Positions 1 to 8,993 of a stretch of 64,000 bases of DNA are shown here, one piece after another. Source of the stretch: Brevibacillus_H sp049846925 (GTDB lineage Bacteria; Bacillota; Bacilli; Brevibacillales; Brevibacillaceae); contig NZ_JBNCMT010000010.1 of the NCBI RefSeq assembly GCF_049846925.1, positions 62,001-126,000 of the forward strand, read 5' to 3'. The notes under the pieces are model-generated. The model was not told the origin of the DNA and did not search any database. It saw nothing but the letters and a program-made list of their open reading frames with translations. Each line of letters opens with the position of its first letter. The stretch's first letter is position 1. A program made the translations under genes and the position numbers.

Positions 1-75
1 TATGGATGTGTGTAAACACTTGCATGCAGTTGCGATTGTAAATTATTTGTAAATCTTTCCAATCTTGACACCATA

Positions 76-684
76 TTATTGTGCTTTAATTGATATCCCC
101 TTCAGTACAAGTGCCACCCTCCCCATGAATTCCTCACTCATCGACAAGGTAGGGTCTTGATATAACCACATGAATAGCACAGTAAAATAAATACCGGTTA
201 GCATTTCTGCTACATATTTTGGGTTAACTGTTGGATCGAATTCTCCGTTCCGCTGACCTTCCTCTACAATCAATTGCAGCATTTTCCGGAAATTAATCGT
301 GCTTATCATTTCTTCTTTTGTTCTAGAAATGACTTTAATCAATTGAGTTACAATCAATTCCGTCTCTTCTTTTTCCTTCTCATTTTCTTTCGCTAGGACG
401 AGATACAATCTGTTTATTTTCTCAACTGCATTTTGACAATCTCGTAATTCCGTTGTGAGTAACTGCTCCATCATCACAATTCTTTGTTGCCCGAGATGGT
501 CGAGAATCTGCTCTTTTGCGGGAAAGTAATTGAAGAACGTTCCCTTCGCGATATCTGCTTTCGAAACAATCTCATCTACCGTTGTCTCATCGTACCCCTT
601 TTCAAGAAAGAGTGAGATAGCAATCTGGTAGATTCGCTCTCTTGTTTCTGCTTTACGTCTTTCTACCCTACTAATCTTTGTCAT
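76..684 (-). CDS. TetR/AcrR family transcriptional regulator
   Basis: A 202-residue one-domain repressor-type protein. The first 60 residues form the usual TetR DNA-binding domain (ERIYQIAISLFLEKG, then a TTVDEIVSKADIAKGTFFNYF turn region); the rest is a helical ligand-binding/dimerisation domain of unknown ligand. The ATG at 684 has an AAAGGAGG ribosome site 7 nt upstream. It lies downstream of the pseudouridine-synthase gene on the same strand but a terminator separates them, so it has its own promoter. Its target is not evident: the window ends 75 bp beyond its 3' end and no obvious effector gene is adjacent. The family assignment is firm and the regulated process is unknown. Confidence 0.9.
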   Translation of the reverse strand: MTKISRVERRKAETRERIYQIAISLFLEKGYDETTVDEIVSKADIAKGTFFNYFPAKEQILDHLGQQRIVMMEQLLTTELRDCQNAVEKINRLYLVLAKENEKEKEETELIVTQLIKVISRTKEEMISTINFRKMLQLIVEEGQRNGEFDPTVNPKYVAEMLTGIYFTVLFMWLYQDPTLSMSEEFMGRVALVLKGISIKAQ

Positions 685-712
685 GAAGAGCCTCCTTTCA
701 GCATAAAAAACA

Positions 713-750
713 AAAATGACTACGGTTCAAAGTTGCACCATAGTCATTTT
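713..750 (-). terminator. Rho-independent terminator of the pseudouridine synthase gene
   Basis: A 13-bp stem with one G-U/mismatch position (AAAATGACTATGG pairing with CCGTAGTCATTTT) and a 12-nt loop is followed on the minus strand by a T-rich tail. It lies just past the stop codon at 781. Confidence 0.8.
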
Positions 751-780
751 AGCACTTTTAGGTAAATAATCAATGAGAAC

Positions 781-1716
781 TTACTTCAAATTTTCACTCG
801 GCAACGAAGGAAAAGCTTCTTGTACAAAGGAAGCCATATCCAATGGCAATGGGGCATGAGCATCTACCCGTTCATTTGTTACAGGATGCGCAAAAGTCAA
901 TCGATTGGCATGTAAAGCGACCCGGTGAATTCCCGCCTTTTTCGCTCCATACAAGGTGTCTCCTGCGAGTGGGTGTCCAAAGGCTTGTAAATGAACACGA
1001 ATCTGATGCGTCCTCCCTGTTTCCAGCTTTATTTTCACAAGAGAGTAATTGTCTGTGGTTGTTATCACCTCATAATGGGTGATTGCCGAGTCCCCGCTTG
1101 CATGTACACGACGTTTGGTCGCATGATGAGGATCTCTGGCAATCGGTTGATTCAACGTCCCCTGCTGCCCGGTGACTTGTCCAGTTACGATTGCAATGTA
1201 TTCACGGTCAACCTGATTGTCTCGCAATATTTTATCGGCAAGCTGGTGAGCGTAACTGCTCTTGGCAATGAGAACCGTCCCCGAGGTCTCTTTATCCAAA
1301 CGATGGACTGCATGGGGAGTAGCTCTCTTGGCCAGGAAATACCCTTCCAATTGCTGGGTCAACGTTCCCGTTTGACCTTGATTTGTCGGATGGACTGGCA
1401 TTCCGCTTGGTTTATCAACAATGACGAATAAATCATCCTCGTACAAAATCGGAACAGGTGGTTTTTCATCAAATGGTATGGAAGGTGTATCTTGTCTAGT
1501 GCCTGTTTGGTCAGCTACCCTAACGGCGACACGATCACCAACTTTCACCTGTCGCTTTAGAAACGGGGCTTTCCGATTCAACTGGATGCCCTTGCTTCTC
1601 GTCAAACGCTGCAGCATTCTCCCTGAAACAGACAGCTTTTCCCTGACAATTTGTTCAACAGTCATTCCTGCATCTGCTTCTGTTACTACATACTCCAACC
1701 ACGCTCTGCTGCTCAT
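781..1716 (-). CDS. RluA/RluD-family 23S rRNA pseudouridine synthase
   Basis: A 311-residue protein from the ATG at 1716, chosen because GAGGAGG lies 6 nt upstream; an in-frame ATG at 1749 has no such site. An N-terminal S4-like RNA-binding part (about residues 15-80) precedes the catalytic domain with the family motif HRLDKETSG, whose Asp is the catalytic nucleophile. The end of the catalytic domain (GRTHQIRVHLQ, GHPLAGDTLYG) is also canonical. Members isomerise specific uridines in large-subunit rRNA. The exact target position cannot be told from sequence alone because Bacilli carry several paralogues (YlyB, YjbO, YhcT types). Confidence 0.92.
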   Translation of the reverse strand: MSSRAWLEYVVTEADAGMTVEQIVREKLSVSGRMLQRLTRSKGIQLNRKAPFLKRQVKVGDRVAVRVADQTGTRQDTPSIPFDEKPPVPILYEDDLFVIVDKPSGMPVHPTNQGQTGTLTQQLEGYFLAKRATPHAVHRLDKETSGTVLIAKSSYAHQLADKILRDNQVDREYIAIVTGQVTGQQGTLNQPIARDPHHATKRRVHASGDSAITHYEVITTTDNYSLVKIKLETGRTHQIRVHLQAFGHPLAGDTLYGAKKAGIHRVALHANRLTFAHPVTNERVDAHAPLPLDMASFVQEAFPSLPSENLK

Positions 1717-1784
1717 TTCGAACCTCCTCAATAACCACATCTCACCCATTGTAGCCCAAACGCTGATCTTTCAGCCAGTTACCG

Positions 1785-1821
1785 CAAAAAAAAGGCCCAA
1801 ACTCACAAGAGTCCAGGCCTT
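1785..1821 (-). terminator. Rho-independent terminator of the M29 aminopeptidase gene
   Basis: An AAGGCC-type stem with a short loop is followed on the minus strand by a run of eight T. It sits 18-54 bp past the stop codon of the gene ending at 1839. Confidence 0.75.
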
Positions 1822-1838
1822 ATCTTTCCACGTATAAA

Positions 1839-2948
1839 TTACTTAAGATTTTCCGGGTTCAGTCCTTCAAGTTCCGGCAACACGAACAAGCCATCTTTAC
1901 GAATCAGCTTGCCGTCAAACCAGATTTCTCCCCCGCCATATTCAGGACGTTGGATATTTACCATATCCCAATGAACAGTACTGCGGTTGCCGTTATCAGC
2001 GTCTTCATAAGCTTGACCCGGCGTGAAGTGGAAGCTTCCCGCAATTTTCTCATCGAACAAAATATCGTTCATTGGCTTCAATACATACGGGTTCACGCCG
2101 ATTGCGAATTCACCGATATAACGAGCTCCTTCATCGCTGTCCAGAATCTCATTGAGTCTCTCTGTGTTGTTGGCAGTTGCCTCAACAATCTTGCCGTCCC
2201 GGAATGTAAGCTTCACATTTTCGAACTTGGTACCCAAGTACTGGGTTGGTGTGTTGAATGAAATTGTGCCATTTACAGAATCACGGACAGGAGCAGTGAA
2301 GATTTCTCCATCTGGAATATTGTTAGCACCCGCACAAATGATGTTTGGAATATCCTTGATTGAGAAGGTAAGATCAGTTCCCGGCCCAACAAGTCTTACC
2401 TGATCTGTTTGATTCATCAATTGTTGGAGTGGCAAAAATGCATCATGCATTTTTTTGTAGTCAGTAGCGCATACGTCGAAATAAAAATCTTCAAATGCCT
2501 CTGTGGACATGTTCGCACTTTGTGCCATGCCAGGTGTTGGATAATTCAGCAGCACCCATTTTACTTTGGCAGTTATGTAATCGTTCATCGGCTTCAGCAC
2601 TTTTTGTTGAAGCTTGCGTCGCTCAACGGGTACATCTGCCATCTCGCTGTCATTACTTGTTCCGGCAATTACGATCATCGCCTGAATATCGTGCCACATC
2701 GGCTCTTCCCACTTCTTGATGTAAGAAGCTCGTTCTTCTGTCGTTCCCATCATCAGCTCTCGTTGAATGGAAGGGTGGATAAATCGAACATACGGATGAG
2801 CGCCTTTAGCATATGCCTGTTTTACGAGTTCTTTGGCAAGTACGTCGCCTTCACCCCGAACTTCAATCATTACATTCTCACCTGGCTGTATGCGCACAGA
2901 GTGATTAAGTAAATTCTCTGCCAATGTAACAATACGTGGATCCTTCAT
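1839..2948 (-). CDS. ampS: M29 family metallo-aminopeptidase (AmpS/PepS type)
   Basis: A 369-residue protein, the usual length for the family. It is a cytoplasmic cobalt/zinc-dependent aminopeptidase that removes N-terminal residues from peptides. Recognisable segments are the N-terminal GENVMIEVRGEGD region, the metal-site part around IPDGEIFTAP and SVNGTISFNTP, and the C-terminal EYGGGEIWFDGKLIRKDG region. The gene stands alone with its own terminator and a long AT-rich upstream region shared with the divergent MFS leader. The family call is firm; the natural substrate is not known. Confidence 0.92.
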   Translation of the reverse strand: MKDPRIVTLAENLLNHSVRIQPGENVMIEVRGEGDVLAKELVKQAYAKGAHPYVRFIHPSIQRELMMGTTEERASYIKKWEEPMWHDIQAMIVIAGTSNDSEMADVPVERRKLQQKVLKPMNDYITAKVKWVLLNYPTPGMAQSANMSTEAFEDFYFDVCATDYKKMHDAFLPLQQLMNQTDQVRLVGPGTDLTFSIKDIPNIICAGANNIPDGEIFTAPVRDSVNGTISFNTPTQYLGTKFENVKLTFRDGKIVEATANNTERLNEILDSDEGARYIGEFAIGVNPYVLKPMNDILFDEKIAGSFHFTPGQAYEDADNGNRSTVHWDMVNIQRPEYGGGEIWFDGKLIRKDGLFVLPELEGLNPENLK

Positions 2949-3179
2949 TAGACAAGTCCCCCTAGCACAAATTTATACAGATATTTCTGACAATAATTGT
3001 ATCATACCCAACGTTAAAGAAAAAGTGATAGTTAAAAATTTTTTTATCGAAATTCTCCCTAACAGGTACCACCTCAATTATACAAAAAAATATTAAACAA
3101 TAAAAAATTTCTTGCATTTGTTTGATTGTGTAGCGTAAGATGTTAACAAGTATTTTTTACCAATAATGACGAAACGGAG

Positions 3180-3542
3180 TGTTGGATTCATGAATCATTT
3201 TGTAGTTTCCAAGATCTGATGAGCCTCTTTTTGGGGGCTTCATCGTCCCCTCAAATCTCATCATATCGTAAGAAGCTGCAGGATGATTGGTAATCCGCAC
3301 CCGTTTTCATATGTTTCGACATATGGAGGCGACAGCTTTCTTTTGGTGTATCCGTACATCAAAGTGATGCTTTCGCCTTCGCTTTTTTGCCAGCATGATT
3401 CATCGAACAGAAGTTTGTTCGCATGCTGGTTTGTCGACCATCAGCAAAACTCGAGCGGAAGGACTCCTTTCTTTCCTCACCCGAGTTTTGCTTTTTTGAT
3501 TTTATTGGGAACTCTTTTATTAATAGATTGGAGGTATTTGAC
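3180..3542 (+). promoter_or_regulatory. Long structured 5' leader of the MFS exporter, unknown class
   Basis: The gene-free stretch 2949-3542 holds several consecutive inverted repeats reading toward the MFS gene. A helix of type AGAAGCTG/CAGCTTTCT (about 3270-3350) encloses two short hairpins, GGAT/ATCC and CATATG/CATATG, making a possible three-way junction. A long stem CCAGCATG/CATGCTGG follows (about 3392-3430). An intrinsic terminator lies at about 3437-3500. I could not match it to TPP, purine, SAM, lysine, cobalamin, glycine, T-box, ykkC, fluoride or Mn leaders. A candidate promoter (TTGCAT, 18 nt, TAAGAT) lies near 3113-3143. No convincing leader peptide was found. Confidence 0.45.
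3437..3500 (+). terminator. Attenuator-type terminator in front of the MFS start codon
   Basis: An 11-bp stem AGCAAAACTCG/CGAGTTTTGCT is followed by a T-run and ends about 40 bp before the TTG start at 3543. A terminator between promoter and gene implies regulated read-through. Confidence 0.7.
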
Positions 3543-4838
3543 TTGAACTGGCTAAAATGGGATTTGAATCTAAAAGTACGCCTTGTCGGAGAGACGATTT
3601 TCCACGTGTTTTACTGGATGTTCTTTCCTTTCATGGCACTACATTTCACGCTTGTCTTCGGAAAAAACGTATCTGGACTTCTCCTCACCATACCTCCGCT
3701 AATCGGCGTTTTCGCCAGTCTGATCGGGGGAAGAATCGCAGATCGAATTGGCCGACGCCCTACCATGCTGTTCGCAATCGCCATAGAAAGCTGTATGTTT
3801 GCGTTATTTGCTTTTTCAACTTCCCCGTGGATTGATTTTATCGCATTCACTGGCTTGGCACTCGGTGGCTCGATCTATTGGCCTGCCAGTGCCGCCATGG
3901 TTGCCGACCTAACGACAGAAGAAGATCGCAGGGAAGTGTTTGCTACCTTTTACACTGCGATGAACGTCGGGGTTGTTCTTGGTCCTGCCATTGGAGCATT
4001 TTTCTTTGAAAACTATCGCACGGAGTTGCTGTTGATCTGTCTTGCCATCAATTTCACTTTTGGTGTGATCCTGTTTTTCGTGCTGAAGGAATCATTGCCT
4101 AAATCAGCAAGAGAAGCTCAACAAAACGAGCCGAAGAACAGTTTGAAAGAACAGTGGAACAGCTACAAGGTCATCTTTAGTGACAAAGCATTTTCCCTCT
4201 ATATCATTGCCGGAATTTTGATCTGTGTTACCTTTATGCAAATGGATTTGTACATGGGTGTCTACATCAAAGAATTCGTACCTGCCCAGCCTTTGCTTTC
4301 GCTCAACAATTGGACATTTACTCTTGGCAGCACGGAGATTTTTGGCTGGATGGTTGCGATTAACGGGTTACTCGTCGTACTTTTTACTTTACTAATCACC
4401 CGTCTGTTCTCTCAATGGTCTGATCGAAATTCACTCATTGCTTCATCTGTCATCACAGGTTTAGGAATGTTTGCCATGTCGTTTACAACGGATGTGTGGA
4501 TGTTATTTGGCTGTATGGTTATTTTTACCCTTGGTGAACTGATCCGCACTCCAGTTGCGCAAAGCTTTATCAGTAAATATGCGCCAGAGGATCGGCGCGG
4601 TCAGTACATGGGGGCATCTACCTTGCAATTTTCTGTGGGTCGCTTCCTCGCACCGCTGACCATCGGGGTTTCTCAATGGCTCGCCCCTGTCGGCGTATTC
4701 GGGATCGTGTTGATCTGTGCTTTAATCAGCGCACTCATCTATGTCTATCTGTTCCGCTTGATCGAAAGAAGAGAGAATTCGCTCAATCAAAACAAAAAAA
4801 CACAACCGATACGTGAAACCAATCCAGATATCGTTTAA
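3543..4838 (+). CDS. MFS transporter, probable multidrug efflux
   Basis: A 431-residue, 12-helix major facilitator. I chose the TTG at 3543 because GGAGG lies 8 nt upstream; a longer reading frame to 3423 would run through the leader terminator. The loop between helices 2 and 3 carries the motif-A form GGRIADRIGRRP, and motif-C-like GVVLGPAIGAFF follows helix 5. A large loop at about residues 185-210 is charged, as in drug:H+ antiporters. The structured leader with terminator suggests induction by a ligand or by ribosome stalling, which would suit a drug exporter. The substrate is inferred only at family level. Confidence 0.85.
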   Translation: MNWLKWDLNLKVRLVGETIFHVFYWMFFPFMALHFTLVFGKNVSGLLLTIPPLIGVFASLIGGRIADRIGRRPTMLFAIAIESCMFALFAFSTSPWIDFIAFTGLALGGSIYWPASAAMVADLTTEEDRREVFATFYTAMNVGVVLGPAIGAFFFENYRTELLLICLAINFTFGVILFFVLKESLPKSAREAQQNEPKNSLKEQWNSYKVIFSDKAFSLYIIAGILICVTFMQMDLYMGVYIKEFVPAQPLLSLNNWTFTLGSTEIFGWMVAINGLLVVLFTLLITRLFSQWSDRNSLIASSVITGLGMFAMSFTTDVWMLFGCMVIFTLGELIRTPVAQSFISKYAPEDRRGQYMGASTLQFSVGRFLAPLTIGVSQWLAPVGVFGIVLICALISALIYVYLFRLIERRENSLNQNKKTQPIRETNPDIV

Positions 4839-4872
4839 AAAACCACGCCATCCGGTGGAGCATCCAATAAAG

Positions 4873-4908
4873 AAACCCGTCAGAGCTTTTGAAGCCGCTG
4901 ACGGGTTT
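4873..4908. terminator. Bidirectional terminator between MFS and SLH genes
   Basis: An AAACCCGTCAG/CTGACGGGTTT stem with a loop of about 14 nt lies between two convergent genes, with T-rich flanks on both strands. Confidence 0.75.
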
Positions 4909-4913
4909 GCTAT

Positions 4914-7484
4914 TTATGGCGTTGTAACCTGAACTGGTTTCATGTAATCGGTAATCGTAAATTTCCCACGCATCCACTTATACGTGTCATCGTACAACGC
5001 TCGGAAATGAGGTTCCTTGTTGTAATAGGCTTCCAGCAAGCTTTTCGAACCATAGTAGTATGCGTGAACCTTGTTTTTATCAATTCCCAGTTTATGTCCA
5101 GCGATAAGCTGGTTGTAGTACAATTGATAGAATTTCAGGTCTCGCACCATGCGCTCATCGCCCTCTACTTCAATGCCCATGCCATACTTGTCGGTCACTG
5201 TCAGAGTCGACTCAATCCGTTCGACGGCGATATCGTACGTGTTATAAAAGTTTGGCTGGACGAAAGCATAATCGAATCCAAGCTGCTTCCATTCCATAAA
5301 GCCAGGCGCTTCATAATAAGGAATCCAATAGAATCGCAATGCTTTCTCATGAACCATTTCGGCAGCATCCCAAATCAGTTCCCGTTCTTTAGGAGCAGCT
5401 TCTTCCACCAACTCATGGAACCAATAAACACCCTCCAGCTTCAAATAAGCGAACTCTGAGTGATTCCAGCGATCCATCAGTTGATTAAAGTACCATTCCA
5501 TCGCCTGTTTCCGATACTGGTATGCTTTCTCTTCCCCTACCACCGCAGCCTGGAAGGTTAGTGGGTCCTGATCCTCATTAATCTTTCCGAAATTGCGTTG
5601 ATTCGCATTCGGGTAAGGGAGAGTGAGGATTACCTTCTCAACTGTCGGGTTATTGACCAGTGTGCCTCGGCGCTTGTTATACTCTCTCATCGCATCATTT
5701 AATGCATCAAGCTGCCTGCCGGGCCTGAACACATCCCTCAGGTAATACTCCCATCCGCCTTTTGTCGTTGGCATCGTAGGATAAGGAAGGAATAAGACCG
5801 TATCAAACATCCGATCGACTACTTTTCCCTCTGGATTGATGTACCCGACCAGCGGAAGGAAGTCTTCTGATTTCCAGGAGCCCCGCTCCCCATTCGCTCC
5901 CGAATAAGCGAGCAACACATTTTCCATGCGATCTTCTGCTTTGCGGTCTTCCATGCGCTGTGCCGTCTCTCTTACCGGAGGAAGCAGCGTGATCAGAGAA
6001 GCTTGCTCACTGTTACTTCCCCAGACCTGCAGCTCACGGGCAAATACCCACACTTTAACAGGAAAGCGAACACGAACAGCCTGAATCTCCGTATCAGGAA
6101 GGGAAACCGTCAATGCACGAACGGTCGGGGTAGTATCTGACGGTGATACGGCATGAGTTACTTTCCCCACATATGACCAGCGCTTGCCGTCTGGAGAAAC
6201 TTCTACCTCCATCATTTTCGGCAAGACAATTCCCGCTTTTTGGTCTTGCTTAAAGCTGAGTGCCACCCGTTCAACATTCTTCTTCTCAGGTAATTGCACG
6301 GTTATTTCTCGGCCAAATTGACGATTATAGCCTGTCCATGTTTCTGTCGGAGTAACAATTCCCCCTGTTGGACCTGGGTATTTCTTTTCCAATTCACCAA
6401 AAAAGCGATCCTGCGGCCCTGTGTAGCCAACCGACGTAAAGCTGTTTGGTGCGTAGTTCATCTGATCACCAGAAGCAGCAAGAGAGTCGGATGGAGTTGT
6501 ATCGACTGAGGTTTGCTCCGTTGCGGTACCATTTGCTGTTACTTCAACAGGAACAGACAGCGTCTGATAGCCCACCGTGACGGAAATCTGGCCTTTTCCC
6601 GGTACGAGTCCTGCAATGAAGGTTCCGTCTGGGAGAATTCGTCCCAACTCTGGATGGTCAATTGAATAGATCGGAGTAAAAGGGAGCTTCTCTCCGTCTT
6701 TTCGTTTCACCTCAATTTGCTGACTCGTCCCGGAAACAGCGGTCAAGCTGTCGACACTTGCCTCATACTCTCCTCGTTCAGCCTGGTCTCTTCTCGCCTG
6801 AAGGATTCGTTCTCCCACTACAGCCGCTTCTGCACGAGTCACTTTGTTCTTGGGATAAAACATCCCTTTGCTGCCGACCAGCCAGCCTTTCTCGGCAATG
6901 GTACTGACTGCTTCACGAGCGTACTCAGCCACAGATTGTGCGTCTGTGTAACTGACTTTCGTCTTTTCGTCTGCTTTCACTGTATTACCGGTGATCTCCA
7001 TAACTCTCGCTAAAATCACGGCAAGGTCTTCTCTTGTCAAAGGAGCTGCCGCATCAAATCGATCCCCTTTTCCTTTGATCATCCCTGCTTCCACCAGACT
7101 TTGGAGAAAAGGCGCGTATGGACTATTTGCTGGGACATCTGAGAATTGGAGATCTCCTTTGTTATTCGTCTGCAAGCCAATTACCTTTGCTAACAGAACG
7201 GCGAAGTCTTGACGGGTAATCAGTTCACCTGGACGAAATTGCTGATCTCCCCCACCGTTGATCAGGTGCAGTTCCTGGAGATGAGTGACGGCTTTCTCAG
7301 CATAGTGTCCTTTTATATCGGTAAAAGCAGTGATTTCAATCTGCTCGTCTGCCTGCTTTACTGGATTCGGTACGGGGACGGATGGATCGTCTGCCTGCAC
7401 CCATGACGGGGTAAGCAGCATGGCAACGGTCAGCCCTTTGGCAATCCATGTTCTGACTTTATGTTGATAACAGCTTTGTTTCAT
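4914..7484 (-). CDS. S-layer-homology protein with DUF4855 domain
   Basis: An 856-residue secreted surface protein. A signal peptide (about residues 1-31) ends at a VQA-type site. Three S-layer homology repeats follow at about 50-95, 112-160 and 175-222 (FTDIKGHYAEKAV, FSDVPANSPYAPF, YTDAQSVAEYARE), which bind pyruvylated secondary cell-wall polymer. A bacterial Ig-like segment (about 240-315) comes next. A discoidin-like segment (about 375-490) precedes a C-terminal DUF4855 domain (about 500-850) rich in aromatic and acidic residues. DUF4855 has no assigned reaction that I know of; the aromatic-rich pattern suggests a carbohydrate-related role. The start has GAGGAGG 5 nt upstream. It is a single-gene unit. 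Confidence 0.85.
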   Translation of the reverse strand: MKQSCYQHKVRTWIAKGLTVAMLLTPSWVQADDPSVPVPNPVKQADEQIEITAFTDIKGHYAEKAVTHLQELHLINGGGDQQFRPGELITRQDFAVLLAKVIGLQTNNKGDLQFSDVPANSPYAPFLQSLVEAGMIKGKGDRFDAAAPLTREDLAVILARVMEITGNTVKADEKTKVSYTDAQSVAEYAREAVSTIAEKGWLVGSKGMFYPKNKVTRAEAAVVGERILQARRDQAERGEYEASVDSLTAVSGTSQQIEVKRKDGEKLPFTPIYSIDHPELGRILPDGTFIAGLVPGKGQISVTVGYQTLSVPVEVTANGTATEQTSVDTTPSDSLAASGDQMNYAPNSFTSVGYTGPQDRFFGELEKKYPGPTGGIVTPTETWTGYNRQFGREITVQLPEKKNVERVALSFKQDQKAGIVLPKMMEVEVSPDGKRWSYVGKVTHAVSPSDTTPTVRALTVSLPDTEIQAVRVRFPVKVWVFARELQVWGSNSEQASLITLLPPVRETAQRMEDRKAEDRMENVLLAYSGANGERGSWKSEDFLPLVGYINPEGKVVDRMFDTVLFLPYPTMPTTKGGWEYYLRDVFRPGRQLDALNDAMREYNKRRGTLVNNPTVEKVILTLPYPNANQRNFGKINEDQDPLTFQAAVVGEEKAYQYRKQAMEWYFNQLMDRWNHSEFAYLKLEGVYWFHELVEEAAPKERELIWDAAEMVHEKALRFYWIPYYEAPGFMEWKQLGFDYAFVQPNFYNTYDIAVERIESTLTVTDKYGMGIEVEGDERMVRDLKFYQLYYNQLIAGHKLGIDKNKVHAYYYGSKSLLEAYYNKEPHFRALYDDTYKWMRGKFTITDYMKPVQVTTP

Positions 7485-7532
7485 GTTTCCTCCTCTACTG
7501 CCACTTTTCTACTATCTCTATATCCATGACGT

Positions 7533-8708
7533 TTACTGATCGTGGTTCGTTTCAGTCAAATCAAGCGGTGCTTTCGGTCTGGGAGGTCTTGGCCCAAAAA
7601 ACTGATAGTAATCCACTTTCAGGTTACCGTTGTAAAGCTTTCGTTTTTTGCTGGCCCTTTTGCCAAAATATTGTTCAAACTGTTCATCAGAGGTGATGAC
7701 ATAAAAGGACCACGTATCCAATGCGGAACATACTTGTCCTAACTCCTTGTACATTTTGGCGACTTCCCGATGGTCGCTTAACCGTTCACCATAAGGTGGA
7801 TTGGATATCAGGTAGCCATATTTCTTCTTGGAGCGTAGCTGATTCATCGGCATTTGCTGGAAGTGAATATGTTCATCTACTCCAGCTTCCATCGCATTGC
7901 GACGCGCTACCTTGAGTACTTCCCCATCGATATCAGTCCCGATAATCTCCAGTTTCCGGTCATATTGTGCCAGATCATGCGTCTCAGCCCGAGCTTCTCT
8001 CCACAGCGTTTTTGGAATCGTAGGCCAGTTTTCCGAGACAAACTCCCGATTCATCCCGGGAGCGATATTTTGACCGATTAACGCAGCTTCAATCGGGATG
8101 GTCCCTGAACCACAGAAAGGATCGACAAGCACACGGTCCGGGTTCCAACGGGACAAGAGAACCAGTGCCGCTGCCATGGTTTCCTTGAGTGGTGCCGTCC
8201 CGATCCAGTCCCGATAGCCCCGTTTATGCAGACCCGGTCCCGTTGTATCAATGGTCAATGTAGCAATGTCCTTGAGCAGGGCTACCTCAACCTTGTAGAC
8301 TGGCCCTTTTTCCTCAAACCATTCTGTTTTATAAGTTTTCTTCAAACTTTCTACAATAGCTTTTTTGACGATCGCCTGACAGTCCGAAATACTATACAAG
8401 GTAGATTTCACTGATTTTCCTTCTACCGGGAAGGTTCCGTCTGCTGGAATCCAATCTGCCCATGGCAGTGCTTTGGTTTTTTCAAACAACTCGTCAAAGG
8501 TAGTTGCTTTGAATTCACCGATCTTGAGGCGAATCCGGTCAGAGGTTCGGAGCCACAAATTCAAACGTGGAATTGCAGAAAGATCGGCTTTAAAGGTTAC
8601 CTTGCCGTTTTCTGTTTGTGCATCTGTATAGCCTAGCTTTTTTACTTCTTCTGCAACTACTGATTCTAATCCAAATGTTGATGTTGCAATTAACTCAACT
8701 TTTCCCAT
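7533..8708 (-). CDS. THUMP-domain class I SAM-dependent RNA N2-guanine methyltransferase (RlmL/YpsC-like)
   Basis: A 391-residue protein from the ATG at 8708 (AGGAGA 7 nt upstream; the in-frame ATG at 8729 lacks a site). An N-terminal THUMP/ferredoxin-like RNA-binding part (about 1-160) includes RDWIGTAPLKE just before the Rossmann methyltransferase domain. The SAM site is VLVDPFCGSGTIPIEAA and the catalytic motif is SNPPYGERL, as in enzymes making m2G in 23S rRNA. The length matches the single-domain Firmicute form. It is transcribed alone with about 50 bp to the SLH gene. The family is firm; the target guanosine is inferred. Confidence 0.92.
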   Translation of the reverse strand: MGKVELIATSTFGLESVVAEEVKKLGYTDAQTENGKVTFKADLSAIPRLNLWLRTSDRIRLKIGEFKATTFDELFEKTKALPWADWIPADGTFPVEGKSVKSTLYSISDCQAIVKKAIVESLKKTYKTEWFEEKGPVYKVEVALLKDIATLTIDTTGPGLHKRGYRDWIGTAPLKETMAAALVLLSRWNPDRVLVDPFCGSGTIPIEAALIGQNIAPGMNREFVSENWPTIPKTLWREARAETHDLAQYDRKLEIIGTDIDGEVLKVARRNAMEAGVDEHIHFQQMPMNQLRSKKKYGYLISNPPYGERLSDHREVAKMYKELGQVCSALDTWSFYVITSDEQFEQYFGKRASKKRKLYNGNLKVDYYQFFGPRPPRPKAPLDLTETNHDQ

Positions 8709-8832
8709 TCCAGAATCTCCTGTCTTCACACGAAAATAGGGAAAGAGCTCCCTTTTCTTATCATACCCTATTCTACCTCTTCATCTGGCAAATTCAACTA
8801 ACTACATTTAACCTACCCGACACAAGCTATCG

Positions 8833-8912
8833 CTGGCGGTTGACTAAACGCAACATCCGTGTTGCATCGTCGACACTCGCACGTCCTGAGTGTCGTCTGG
8901 CGGGGCCCCAAT
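8833..8912 (+). promoter_or_regulatory. Tandem hairpins in the leader of the ApbE operon
   Basis: The 285-bp gap 8709-8993 holds two adjacent hairpins, GCAACA/TGTTGC (8850-8865) and CGACACTC/GAGTGTCG (8871-8895). They are framed by two copies of CTGGCGG at about 8833 and 8897 and followed by GGGGCCCC and a short T tract. They could be a leader attenuator or an operator; the sequence does not settle which. Confidence 0.35.
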
Positions 8913-8993
8913 TTTATAAGCAAGAGGTTTCTTCATGTAGAATTCAGGTTTCTCCTATATTCTGGGTTTACAAAATCATGGGAGGTAATCCGA

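Noticed and set aside
3283..3546. An 87-codon plus-strand frame in the MFS leader, considered as a leader peptide
   Set aside because: No ribosome site, runs across the terminator and has no stalling-type or repeated codon feature.
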